A DNA stretch of 30,417 nt, taken from Tritrichomonas foetus (taxonomy: Eukaryota > Parabasalia > Tritrichomonadida > Tritrichomonadidae). The notes under the pieces are model-generated. The model ran no database searches, was not told where the DNA came from, and saw only the letters and a program-made list of their open reading frames with translations. The stretch's first letter is position 1. Every line of letters begins with the position of its first letter. The DNA is taken from positions 1 through 30,417 of the forward strand of contig MLAK01001145.1 of NCBI GenBank assembly GCA_001839685.1, given 5' to 3'. Positions 16,401 through 27,210 of this stretch are shown piece by piece. The position numbers were made by a program, and so were the translations under genes.

Positions 16401-17645
16401 TTAAGAAACACCTGTAAGATTCTCAATAACAGACATAGATCGTGGAAAATGAGATTCCTCATTGTTTAGCGTAGAAATTGATGTTGAGGAAGTTGCAACC
16501 GTTGCAGTAGAAATTTTCGTTGTTATCGTTGTTTGTTGTGGAGAAGAGCCACCATTCTCTTCAGTATTGGAGTCATTCTGAGCGAGCGGACTTTCAGTTT
16601 GCTGCACTTGAACAACCTGTCTGAAATCAGGCCTGGAGATTGTTCTGAAAATACGCTTCAACCCAACATCACCATCAACTGGAAGAGACATGACTGCTCG
16701 TGGTAGACATCCATAATCTGATTCAATTTCAATACTGAAAAACGATATAGTTCTTTCGCTATTCAAAGTTACAACACCGCATTTATTTTGAATTGCCGAA
16801 CAGTAGTTACTGCTAGAAAATACAGTGATTCCCATAAAGTCTGCAAATGCTCTGAAGCCGGAGAGGGTACACTGATGACCTCTGACCATAAGCTTTAATT
16901 TATTATTTCTGAGAAATTGCTCAACAACATCTGGACCGAATATCTGTCCGGAACCTCTGTGATTCAATTGAAAGCCTTTCACTGTATCAACTGGATCAGA
17001 CCAAACAAGATCAGAAATCATGGAATTGGTTAAATAATTTGGAATTGGCATGGGAAGCTCCCTGAGTGTGTCGAGGTCCTGAAGAAGAGGCGAAAGCCCC
17101 CCATGAACACAAAAAACAGCTTGACTTATCGTCGCTGCAAGAGGAAACCAACTGAATACTTCTTGGAATTTAATCCACATTTCTTCGTTTCTGTAGGTTG
17201 CCATAATTTCGTCAAAAAATCCATAGGCGCGATTGATGTGCATAAATTCGTGATTTCCGCGAATGACATATACGCAATCTTCATATTTCAGCATATAAGC
17301 GAGAATAAGCGAAATAACAGCGAGAGAATATTTTCCACGATCGACGAAATCACCAAGAAAGATGTATTTTTTGCTAGGAGGCGTTCCGAAAATATGAAGG
17401 ATTTTGATAAGGTCGGCCAAATTACCATGCAAATCGCCAACAATAGTAATTGGATGTGATATTTCGATTAAAGCTTTTCCTGTTTTGAGTTTATCAATTG
17501 TAAGCGCAAGTAAGTCGAATATTATTTGTTGATCGAAAGTTGGATAACAGACTGAAACTTCGTCTTCCTCTTCTTCTTCACAAACCGTGGGTTCTTTACT
17601 TATGAGGTCTTGGAAGGAATTGATGATGAAATCGCAGACTTCCAT
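16401..17645 (-). CDS. PP1-like serine/threonine protein phosphatase
   Basis: A PPP-family phosphatase of 414 aa with both metal ions expected in the active site. The signature motifs are intact: GDLHGN (70-75), GDFVDRG (98-104), RGNHE (129-133), a VHGGLSP string, VRGHQ and the SSSNYC loop. KYSLAVISLILAYMLKY resembles the PP1 pattern after GDYVDRG more than PP2A or calcineurin, but substitutions throughout mark it as a divergent member. An acidic run (EEEEED at 23-28) precedes the catalytic domain. The last ~110 residues are Ser/Thr-rich with QQTTITTKISTATVATSSTS, and may be regulatory. No calmodulin-binding or TPR domain is seen. The initiator TCATT ends one base before the ATG. Confidence 0.92.
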   Translation of the reverse strand: MEVCDFIINSFQDLISKEPTVCEEEEEDEVSVCYPTFDQQIIFDLLALTIDKLKTGKALIEISHPITIVGDLHGNLADLIKILHIFGTPPSKKYIFLGDFVDRGKYSLAVISLILAYMLKYEDCVYVIRGNHEFMHINRAYGFFDEIMATYRNEEMWIKFQEVFSWFPLAATISQAVFCVHGGLSPLLQDLDTLRELPMPIPNYLTNSMISDLVWSDPVDTVKGFQLNHRGSGQIFGPDVVEQFLRNNKLKLMVRGHQCTLSGFRAFADFMGITVFSSSNYCSAIQNKCGVVTLNSERTISFFSIEIESDYGCLPRAVMSLPVDGDVGLKRIFRTISRPDFRQVVQVQQTESPLAQNDSNTEENGGSSPQQTTITTKISTATVATSSTSISTLNNEESHFPRSMSVIENLTGVS

Positions 17646-17646
17646 T

Positions 17647-17651
17647 AATGA
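17647..17651 (-). promoter_or_regulatory. initiator (Inr) of the phosphatase gene
   Basis: On the minus strand TCATT, with the start A four bases before the ATG at 17645. Confidence 0.7.
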
Positions 17652-18439
17652 TTAAAACTTTTTGATAGGTAATTCGTCTAGATCATTCAAAAATTCAATC
17701 ATATTAGATTATCAATTCAATGGTAGCCAAATAGTCGCTGAATATCAAATTAGTGAGGTATTATAAACATGGTAGTTTATGACTCATTTATTATTGTTTA
17801 GGTAATTTTATCATATATTTAATTTTTATAATTAATTTGGAATATAAGTTTTGCTAAATGTAATATGATATTGGAATATTTATCGATATTTTGGTGTTTT
17901 TAGAGGATGAAATGAAATTGAATGAATTAGTTGATTTATATTCTGCGGCATAGAATTTGAAATAGATTAAAAAAGAAAAACGAAAAGAGAAACTACGGAT
18001 TTCCATAGAATAGATGAATCAATGAATGAAATCACTATCATATGCAAATGATTAGAATGGAATATTCGATTTTTTAATTGGCAGATGGGATCAACTACAA
18101 ATTGTTGCAAACACTTCATTTCAATATATTTTTTACGTGACTTGTTTTGATGTTTGCAAGCGAATATAAAGAATTATCTTTGGCCAAAAAGGGAGAAAAA
18201 CAGCAATACTGTCAAAACTTAATGACTATGAAAAAGTTTCACACTCAGAATTTTCAATATCATTATTGAAACTGAGAAAACATTAATTCAGAGTCGCATA
18301 TATCATTTCATATGGTGCTTCTTAGCCAAATTTCATTCTTCAAACATTATTTGGGATCTTGTTAAAATCATTTTAATCATGAACTAATTGTTTAAGAATT
18401 ATTAAAAAAGTCAATACAATTCTTATATAAATTGTTATT
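17652..18439. other. intergenic region, phosphatase to nucleotidyltransferase
   Basis: The longest spacer in the window that contains neither a gene nor a repeat, nearly 800 AT-rich bases. I looked for tRNA T-arms, snRNA strings, repeats and open frames on both strands and found nothing I could support. Confidence 0.5.
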
Positions 18440-19354
18440 TTATAATTGAACATTATTGATATCTTCTTGGCTAAATCCATACTTTAGGAAATTATTTAGA
18501 TTGACTTCAGAAATGTCATTCACGCATTCAGTAAAAAGATAGAAATAAATTTCCTTTTCGTTTTCGAATGAGTCTTCAATTCGTAAAACTTTTTGGTAAT
18601 CCCATTTAAAGTCACCAAAAATAAATGGAAATAGTTTATGATCAATCAATAACTTAAAATAGTTTCTGATATTGCCATTTTTTAGTGATTTTTTCACTTC
18701 ATCGTGAATCCACGACATTTCCAAATTTTGAAGCCATTCTGGCAGAATTTTCTCGCTGTCATTTAGAATTAAATTGTATTTGTGAACAAATCTCATAGCT
18801 CTCATTATTGTATTTGGTTCCTCACGATATTCTATTTCAGCAGGCCGCGGTGTTCGAAGAATTCTTTTTTCGAAATCATCAAAACCATTCAAAAAGTCTT
18901 CTATTTTCATTTCATTGAGGTTTAAATGAATAGTATTTATTGTAAAATCTCTATCAATTATATTGGAAAGTAAATCAGGTTTTCCATTGTAATAACAATG
19001 TGCAATATCAATAATTTTTCCGAATTTTGTGCCAATGTGTAAAGTAATTTCGCAATCTTTCTTTCTTTTATCATACATAATGGTTGAATAATCGTCGATG
19101 ACATTAGGAAAAAAATCACATAATTTTTTGGTGAAATTAAAAATTGATGTCCCTTCAATGACCACATCAATATCATTGATAGGAAAACCCTCCAGTGCAT
19201 CTCTAATTACCCCACCATAAGCTCTCGCAATAACAATAATATTATCAATTTTTTCAAACGATACAGCTGTTTCTCTTAATGCAGTTAAAATGGCCATAAT
19301 TTCACTTGGAAAGATCTTTCCACTTTCAATTAACGGAATTTTTGAAATATACAT
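18440..19354 (-). CDS. class II nucleotidyltransferase, CCA-adding enzyme/poly(A) polymerase-like
   Basis: A 304-aa protein of the tRNA nucleotidyltransferase fold. The catalytic motif A is present: GGVIRD (47-52) and the metal-binding DID at 61-63 in NDIDVVIEG. A motif B-like string reads DRDFTIN where most enzymes have RRDxTxN. FLNGFDDFEKRILRT matches the DxxGGxxDLxxxxIRT region. The motif D string, usually EDxxR, reads EEPNT followed by IMRAMRF; both residues that template the incoming CTP and ATP in known class II enzymes are changed (Asp to Glu, Arg to Thr). The length is short compared with ~400-450 aa for eukaryotic enzymes. It may therefore be a specialised or A-only enzyme, or a degenerating paralogue. 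A TCACA initiator candidate lies 30 bases upstream (19382-19386, minus strand). Confidence 0.82.
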   Translation of the reverse strand: MYISKIPLIESGKIFPSEIMAILTALRETAVSFEKIDNIIVIARAYGGVIRDALEGFPINDIDVVIEGTSIFNFTKKLCDFFPNVIDDYSTIMYDKRKKDCEITLHIGTKFGKIIDIAHCYYNGKPDLLSNIIDRDFTINTIHLNLNEMKIEDFLNGFDDFEKRILRTPRPAEIEYREEPNTIMRAMRFVHKYNLILNDSEKILPEWLQNLEMSWIHDEVKKSLKNGNIRNYFKLLIDHKLFPFIFGDFKWDYQKVLRIEDSFENEKEIYFYLFTECVNDISEVNLNNFLKYGFSQEDINNVQL

Positions 19355-19733
19355 AGAAAAAATGGGAAATATTGATTGTTGTGTGAAATTGTTTCAATAA
19401 AAAAATCACAGCAGCTAAATTATGATGAAATAATCAAATAGAAAGATCTTGTGAATAACTAAATATTGTTTATTGACTTATAGTACATACTTATTTTCTT
19501 TTACTTTTTGTTGATTGTTCATTTCGGAATGAAAAAAAATGAATATATAAACATTATACCTCTGCATTGCGACCAAACTTGAACAAGATCCATATCATGT
19601 TTTGTTAATTCGGAAGGTGAATTTTGAATTTCTGGTTGAACTTTTGGTCTTCATGCAGAGGTATAATCAACATATCAATTTTGCTTTTTCGAAATTTTGT
19701 TTGCTATCAATAATAAGAACACTTTACATATTT
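19355..19733. other. intergenic region, nucleotidyltransferase to ankyrin gene
   Basis: About 380 bases, both flanking genes on the minus strand. The region holds the 115-bp inverted-repeat element and otherwise AT-rich sequence. Confidence 0.55.
19553..19667. mobile_element. 115-bp MITE-like inverted-repeat element
   Basis: The ends are perfect 15-bp inverted repeats, ATTATACCTCTGCAT (19553-19567) and ATGCAGAGGTATAAT (19653-19667). After a 3-base mismatch each side continues with 7 paired bases, GACCAAA and TTTGGTC. The interior has no reading frame. No clear target-site duplication is visible. It may be a small non-autonomous transposon, or a hairpin RNA, lying between the ankyrin and nucleotidyltransferase genes. 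Confidence 0.55.
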
Positions 19734-20970
19734 TTATTCTTCAAAGTCAATTTTATCAATTATGCTTCTTTGAAATGAAGACTTTCTTTTAATTTTCGTA
19801 AAAGAGTGTTTTGTTTCAATCTTGTGATTAATTTTAGCACCATGATCAATTAGAAATTGTATAACTTTATTTTGTGGTGTAATTGAATTAACAATAAAAT
19901 TATACAACAATGAGTGCATATTCGGCTCTCTCTTATTTATATCATAATCATGTTCAATTAGAATTTCAAAAATCTTTATAATCGAATTTACATTAGGAGA
20001 ATCAACTAAATAATCAGGACCCATCATCGGCAAGAAAATTAAAAAACACCTCTATTATCAACACGATAAATATCGCAGCCTTTATCTAAAATAATTTTGA
20101 CAATTTCGGGATTTTTTGATTGGCATGCCCAATGAATAGCTGATGGATTAAATTTTCCAAAAAATATATTTGAATATAGGATCATTAATATCGATAACAT
20201 GCATGTTTTCTACTAAGATTTTAACAGATTCAACATCATTCATAACACAAGCAATTGAAAGTGCTGTATATCCTTTCATATTATGCTTATAAATATCTAC
20301 TCCATATTCAATTAGTGGCAAAATTGCTTCATGTAAGCCACAATTCACAGCAGTCATTAAAGGTGTTGAATCACTCTGCTGGAATGATGAAATTCCACCA
20401 TTATTTAAAAATATTACTAAGCACTCAATGTTTTGTGATAAAATTGCTTGTTTAACAAGTTGTGAAATATATTTTCGCGAGTCTGGTGTTTTTTGAAAAT
20501 CTATTCCATGATCAAAAAAGAGTCTTAATATTTCTGTACTATTCGAAAAAACAGCAGCATGAACATGTTGGAAATGAATATTTTAATGAAACATCAAGTT
20601 CACGATTAAATTCAATAGCATTTGGATCATTATCTAAAATATAAGACACAACTTCAAGTGAATTACTTACGCATGCATAATGAATGGGGAAATAACCAGC
20701 ACCGGAACGCTCACGAATAGAACCACCTAACTCAAGAAATAGGAGAAACACTTCCATTGAATCATAGAAAGCTGCAAGATGAACTAAAGTTAGTCCATTA
20801 TGAGGAAGCAAACATATGCCACTTTTTGAAAAAGTGGCTTGGTGAAAACGACTTTTTAATGAATAAACAGATAAAAGCAATTTTTCATGAACTTCTTGAT
20901 GTAAATCCAAATGTTTCCGTAAACCATAAACATCATTGTTGCATACAAATTCAGCTAGAACAGGGTCCAT
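19734..20970 (-). pseudogene. ankyrin-repeat protein gene with three frameshifts
   Basis: Ankyrin repeats continue across three reading frames from ATG 20970 to the stop at 19734. Frame 1 has NGLTLVHLAAFYDS and GYFPIHYACVSNSLEVVSYI; after a shift near 20572-20590 frame 2 continues with HVHAAVFSNSTEILRLF, TPLMTAVNCGLHEAILPLIE and GYTALSIACVMNDVESVKIL; after 20159-20164 frame 3 has SAIHWACQSKNPEIVKIIL; after 20041-20046 the last part has NKVIQFLIDHGAKI. The second and third breaks are in A6 runs on the plus strand. If repaired the product would be about 411 aa. Proteins of this kind form very large families in trichomonads. Conservation of the repeat consensus right up to each break favours recent lesions or assembly indels. 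An Inr-like TCACT is at 21011-21015 on the minus strand. Confidence 0.8.
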
Positions 20971-21241
20971 TAGCTTTTCGAGGTTGGAGTCGATCTATAT
21001 GCAAAAATAAAGTGAACAAACATATTCAATTTCGTTGAATGCAACTCTAGAGTTTTTCTATACCTCACACCTTTTTTTCTAGTTTCTGTTTTTGAAATCT
21101 GATGTTATGTATAAAAGCAAGCATATAGAGAAGCATACACTTATAAACAAAACAGTTATAAACAAAATACTTATGAATTTATGGAATTATCTGTTCTATG
21201 TAAAGTGGTTGAGCAAATGAATATTTACTCGTAAATAACAT
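20971..21241. other. intergenic region, ankyrin gene to saposin-like gene
   Basis: 271 bases of AT-rich sequence with the short direct repeat ACTTATAAACAAA / ACAGTTATAAACAAA near 21138-21170. Nothing else is evident. Confidence 0.4.
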
Positions 21242-21847
21242 TTAGCATTGCTTTGCATATACACATATTTCAAAAGCCGATGTTTGCTCTTTTAGGTGAG
21301 TTCCAATTTTTGTAAGAACTTCGAGTGTAAATAGATGGCATTTTGCTTGGAATTGCGGTATTTTTTGGCATTGTTCTTGAAAGTGATTATAAAATGGTTC
21401 AGCACCTTTTTTCAAATGCACTTCAAGTCCATATTGAACAAGCATTTCACATAGAGAGCAGTCTGTTTTTAATGGTTTTGCATTTGGCTTGATAATACGT
21501 GCTTTTGGAATCCTTGGGATTTCATTTGATTGTATTTGTTTTTTGGAACAAAGTTTTAATTTGATACATGCTTTTACACCATAATGAGCATTTTCTATTA
21601 GATCATCCAACTTTTCTTTCACTAGATATGTGCATGTGATTTGAGCGAAACCATCTAGTGAATTGCACTTCTTTAAAAGTGTTGATTGGATCACATCATG
21701 CAATACATTATTATTTATAAAACTCTCTATATCTTCGGTTAATGATTTACAAACTGCACAGGCTTTGTTGCTCTTCAAGAAATTGGTCACAGGAAATGTC
21801 TGATTTCCTTCTAAAGAGGCAGTTAATAAGAAAAGCAAAGAAATCAT
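21242..21847 (-). CDS. secreted saposin-like protein with two SapB domains
   Basis: A 201-aa protein with a short N-terminal hydrophobic signal (ISLLFLLTAS) and two saposin B domains, each with the six-cysteine pattern. Domain 1 uses Cys30, 33, 61, 72, 94 and 100; domain 2 uses Cys130, 133, 160, 170, 195 and 201, the last being the C-terminal residue. A basic Pro/Lys linker (RIPKARIIKPNAKPLK) joins them. SapB domains bind and disturb lipid membranes; trichomonads have families of such proteins, some proposed as pore-formers active against host cells or bacteria, but lipid-degradation cofactor roles are equally possible from sequence alone. No membrane anchor is seen, so secretion or a lysosomal location is expected. 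No canonical initiator lies close to the ATG. Confidence 0.88.
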   Translation of the reverse strand: MISLLFLLTASLEGNQTFPVTNFLKSNKACAVCKSLTEDIESFINNNVLHDVIQSTLLKKCNSLDGFAQITCTYLVKEKLDDLIENAHYGVKACIKLKLCSKKQIQSNEIPRIPKARIIKPNAKPLKTDCSLCEMLVQYGLEVHLKKGAEPFYNHFQEQCQKIPQFQAKCHLFTLEVLTKIGTHLKEQTSAFEICVYAKQC

Positions 21848-22342
21848 TAGATTTTAATGTTAGTGTACCAATTCAATTTTGATTTCAAAATACAAGGTTT
21901 TATTTCACCAGTTTTCGCAAATATCAATTTTCAATACACCATTTTACTCTTGGTAATAAAAATTGTAGAATCGCTCAATTTTTGGTAAGAAATCGTTGTT
22001 AACCTTTCAAATTTTATTCGAGAATTCCAGAAAACATGATGGTAAACGCAGAAATAAAAAATACATAATATATTTTAATTCTCTATTTTATTATAAAGGT
22101 AGTATATATAATATATAGAATCTTTTTCTTTCTTTTTTTCTTTTTTTATATATATATTTGTAATAAATTCTTCATCATCCAATTCAACAAACGAGAATAA
22201 AATTCGAGTGTATATCAACGAAGTCAATTATTCCATGATTAATTTGATCACATTCATATGATCAATTTAGCAAATGAATGTTCCGGCGTTTGTAACTGTG
22301 TTTTTCTATTTCTTTATTTTGTATGCATGCAAATAAGAATTT
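21848..22342. other. intergenic region, saposin-like gene to BLM10
   Basis: About 495 bases. At 22121-22160 there is a pyrimidine run (TTTTTCTTTCTTTTTTTC) followed by alternating TA. No gene or RNA was recognised. Confidence 0.5.
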
Positions 22343-25300
22343 TTAACTAATGTATGATGGGGAAATAAGGAGACGATAAACAGATAATTGTTCAGCAACT
22401 TGAGGAAGCATGTGGTCTGCATTCATTGCCCAGAACTTTTGAATTACATTCTTTATAATATTTTGGTTATTGGAGCTACTTTCAACAATTTCTTTCAATA
22501 TTTCAAAAGCACGAAGAACTTGTTGATCAACTTCATCAAACAACAAAGCAACTACAATAATTGAAGCCGCTTCAATCTTGTCCATATTTTCGACAGGATC
22601 ACTAAACTTCAACACGAGACCAATAATTGCCATAATTTCTAACAAAACATTTTCATTTTTAGTTTGTTTTGCAAGATTTAAGAAAAGCTCATATAAAGTT
22701 TTAAGATCGTCTTTCGATATTGAATGAACAATAGTTCGGAGCATGTCGGTGAAACTTTGAATCATTTTCAGTTGCATTGGTGGTGACAAAATATCAAAGT
22801 TCTTAAGGACTTTTTGAATAATTTCTACAGCAAAATGAACATTTTGTGTGAAAATAGGATGAAGTAAAAATGAACTGAACGATGATTCAAGAATATCTTC
22901 AGTACTGATATCAGATGAGTTTATAGCAATAAGAATGTTTTCTAAATTATCTAAATAGATGGGCATCATTGATTCAACTGCAATTAGTGAAGAAGTATCC
23001 ATATATTGCAGAAATACTGAAAGTGTTTGATGATAAAACTTTTGTGTAGGATCATTGTTCTTAATTAAATTGTTAAAGGAGTCAATTAAGAAAGCTCTTG
23101 TTTCTTTAAGTTCAGGTGAATATTTTGGTGAGTATGTTGGAATACATGTTGATTCAATTAAAGACATAAAAATGTAAATAATTGATGAAGATTGGGAGGT
23201 TGAGTATTCATGACTATTTTCAAGATAAGGAACAATAAATCGATTGAACAATAAATCAACTGAAGTATAAAAAGAAGGACATTGCCAAGAAATGACTGTC
23301 ATTAAAATTTCAAACAGTCTTCTTCTTGTCAAATTTCCTTCAGGTGAAGAATCACAATTTTTAAACATGAATTGTATCAGTGGATAAAGTCTTCGTGCAT
23401 CAATGAATGATGAACAAAGAAGAAAGACATATTCAGTAATATCAGAAACAGTTGGATTTTGAGACGAGATAATAATATATGGGAATAGAATTCTTTTTTC
23501 AAATTCAAGAATATCTTCAGGCTCCCAATAAGGGAAAGACACCAAATAACCTTGCATAAAGTCACTTAAAGCAGTTGCAGTTGCTTCATTCAAAGGTTCT
23601 TCAAATAACTCGTCAAACATTTCATAAAGATACTTTAATGAAGCTGGTCCAATCACATGCGCAACTGTTTCCCAAAACAAGAAGAAATAAGGTTTAGAAT
23701 CAACACTTTCTTCATCAATTGAATTAATTGATGATTCAAGAATTGCTGGAAGATGCTCAATGATTATAGAATCTTTTAAGAAGTTCATTTTCTTAATCAC
23801 ATAGGTTGAGGAATATCGATGCCAGCCATTACTTGCTTTATCAAGTGCAGAAATATTCTCAGGAAGTGGCATGACAAAGTATTCATCAGTAACTGATGCT
23901 AATAATGCTTCGAGTGAAGTATCGCCTTTAAGAATGCGCTCACCATCATGGAAATAAGGCGGATATTCGGAAACCTTAATCGGTATTAAAGGCTTTTCAA
24001 TATTTGTTTGCCTTTTATTACGCTTCATGATAATTATTAGTGAAATTGCGGATTGAATTGTGATTGCTTCATCACAGTTTTTAGTTATTTCAAGTAAATA
24101 TTGGATAACCTCATCAGACACATTTCGAACAAACTTTAACGCAGTACAAATAATTCCAGATACTGTTAGATGTGCAAAGTTCGATCTTTCATTGCATCTT
24201 TTTCAACATGATCAATCAAATCAGCCAACAAAGTATCCCATAATTCAGAGTGTTGTGAAGGAACACCAAGTGGATAAATTGTTGAACATAAAGCTCCAAT
24301 AAATGATTGCAATCTTCCATTAGTTTCCTGATCATCCGCATTTAATTGAGTACAAACATATTTTAGAACAGGTACTAATAAATTTTCATCATGTGACAGA
24401 ATACTAAAAATTCCATTATATGTTAAGAAATCTAAAAGTTCATCAACATTTGATACCTTAGTATCTCTTAAAAATCTCTTAAGTTCTTTTTCCAATAAGC
24501 AACTACATTCAGCTAAAATTCCATTGATTAAAAGACATGCTTTTGTTCGAATTTTGGTAAATTTGGAAAATCCAAGTATGAAAATTTTATTAACAACTTT
24601 AATTAATCCTGGACAAATTGGATGATGATATTGTGCTCTTCGGTGATATGAGAACCCAATACGATGACTGAGTTCGAAAATATTATACTTATTACGTAAA
24701 GGATAAGCTGACCATAACGATTTCAAAAATGATAATTCAATTGAATTATCAAATGTATAATTACTTAAAATAGGTGATAAAATGCCATCTAACATTCTCA
24801 TTGTTGCTTTCAGGATTTGAACATTATCAGGATAATTATCAAGTAAGTAAATAATCAAATCAAAAAACTTTTCGCGTACAGGAACTGAAGGTTTAATTAA
24901 TTCTTCGATATAAAATGGAGATTTCTTAAATAGTGGTGTAATATTTGAAGAATCTCCTTCAATCACTTCATGAGTTGTATTTAAAATTGCAAAAATAATT
25001 TGTTTTGTTTCTTTCAAAATTTCAGTGACGCTTTTTGGATCTTTTGCATTCATAATCTTTCCAATAATGTCGTCAGCCAGTGGTAGAACAAATTCACTTT
25101 GATCAAAATTGAAATTAAATAATTCAAATTTGAAATCAGATAATGGAATTAAAATATCTTTCGTTGGTTTCACTATACATAATTTTTTTTCTTGAAAAAG
25201 TGCATTTCCGATTGAATACCATGCTTCTTTTCGTACTTGGCTAAGTGGATGTTTCGTATATGGCATAATGAAATCAAGCGCTTCTTGCATTTCTTCTTTG

Positions 25301-27174
25301 GTTTTCGCTCCTGTTGAAGTCGATCGAATGAAGCGACGAATTAAATTACATGTAGTTAATGTATCAAGGTTCAAAGATAGTAAATCTTTCATTTGCTTTA
25401 GAATTGGCTTTCGAAGTGAATCATCAGCAATAACAAAGAAATAGTTATAAATCACACCAAAAAATGGAAAAGAATGCATTAAAGTAGAATCAGAAAGAAT
25501 TGTAATCAGAATTGGTTGAATGGCAGCTAATACTTCATAGGAAGCTCCCATTATGTATGCATGAAAAACCATCGATATGGTTCGTAAAAGAGTCGAATTT
25601 ACACGGGCATATTTTCCTTGAATTGCCGGAAAACTTCTACATGCATCAATTATTGCATTCATAAAATTAACGCTTAAAAGTTCAAACGGGAAGTTTTTTA
25701 GTCCAGGTGGTGCTGTTTCTTTATTAAATGGAAAGATAGAAAATACAACATATAAGAATCTCATTAAAACAGTTTGCAATTCAACTACAAAAAAGTTATT
25801 AACAGCAAGTTCAAACAATTCTTGAATATGCTGTTCAAAAAGGGGAGTATTTTTCAGACCAATTAAAACAGCAGTCATTACAGTCCATCCTTGCTCTGCC
25901 ACACATTCTGCATCAGTTAACATTATACATTGAAAAGCAAATTCAAAGTATCTATAAACAGTTGTTGGATCAAGCTCATTAATGATTCTAATAATACCAA
26001 TTAATGTAAGGAAATCATTTTGTGTAAGTGTGTGAATCATCATTAAGTGAAGATCAACTACTGGTTTTAGTATTAAATGAATTTCTTCTTGTGATGGAAG
26101 TGATTCAACCGGCACAAATGAAATTTCTCGATGAACTTCTCGAAAATGATAACGAAGATCACTCACAAATGCATAAATAAATGGAAACATCATTGTTGGG
26201 GAGTTCATTGAAACTGATGGATGAAATAAATCACGTGCACCATTCATGATTGTTGTAAATTCTTCTACTGCGGCGCGTTTAGTTGACGGGGACATGCAAA
26301 GAACCATAACAGCTTCAGAAACATACGATGTCAAAATGCTGTGGTTTTCAGTTTTATCAATAAATTCATAACTTCGATCAACTGTTATGAAATCGGGCAT
26401 GAATTCGTTGATAATTACTAATGAAAAAGAATTCATGACAAGAGGGACAAGGTAATGAAAATCATCATTTATATTATGATGAACAATACGAGCAATTAAT
26501 CGAAAAAGTGGACAAAACCTTTCTGCATTTCCAGCATCTTTCACTTCTTGTATGAAATTAGGAAACCATTCTTTATAACTGCTATCAAAAACTGGAACAA
26601 ATCGACTTAAAAATGACATATAAATAACTGAATTTGATCCACGTGGTGAAATATGTGGAAGTAAGGTTTGAATAATTTCTGGTGTTGAACCTTCTGAAAA
26701 ATACGGGGAAAGATCAGAAATTACATTTAAAACATTCACCAAAATTGCTGACCCTTTATTCATAAGAACAAGATCGTCTTTCAAAAATATGAAGTATACG
26801 AAATCGTAAAGGGGTTTCCATGGAATTTCGAGATTTTGTGGCCTTATATTTGTCATCATAAAATTATGAATGATTGTACATGCTGTGATTTGCGTTAAAT
26901 AATTTTTGATCGGCATCGTTGTCATTATTTTGTACAGAATATAAATTATATCTCGCTCTAAGTCTTTTGGTGGTACTGCAATATGAAATTCAGTTAAATA
27001 TCTGGTATCTTCGAAAATCGAATAAATTTTCTTAAAATCGTCTTTTTCGTAAGCGTCTTTTAATGATGTATAGAAGTCGACCCAGTACTCGTGGAATTTT
27101 TCTTGTTTAATGGAGAATGGAGGGGGAAGTAATTCGTATAATTTTAGTGAGAGTTTTCCCGAAAGTTTCTCCAT
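22343..27174 (-). CDS. PSME4: proteasome activator BLM10/PA200, interrupted by one frameshift
   Basis: A very large HEAT-repeat protein that caps the 20S proteasome. The first part (24166-27174, 1002 aa) has the N-terminal family strings WKPLYDFVYFIF, SPYFSEGSTPEIIQTLLPH and WFPNFIQEVKDAGNAERF, matching the PA200 order of WRPLY, PYF and WF segments. The second part (down to 22343) continues with the helical repeats and no new start is needed: the two frames abut at 24165-24190, where the upstream frame ends in DRTLHI. One missing base in the AAA of 24185-ish would join them, giving about 1610 aa (animal PA200 ~1840, yeast ~2140). The protein ends SPSYIS and lacks the penultimate Tyr of the HbYX tail that Blm10 uses to open the proteasome gate. 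It may be a pseudogene, an assembly indel or a real split. Confidence 0.8.
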
Positions 27175-27198
27175 TGAATAAAAAGACTCTTGATGTAG

Positions 27199-27210
27199 GG
27201 CGAACGTTTA
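27199..27210 (-). promoter_or_regulatory. TAAACGTTCGCC motif, BLM10 side
   Basis: Read on the minus strand, TAAACGTTCGCC lies 25-36 bases upstream of the BLM10 ATG and is followed by CTACATCAAGAG. The same 12-mer occurs before enolase. Confidence 0.55.

Noticed and set aside
24160..24190. Spliceosomal intron joining the two BLM10 frames
   Set aside because: No GTAYGT donor or ACTAACACACAG branch/acceptor string, as known for trichomonad introns, was seen at the junction; a single base would suffice to restore the frame.
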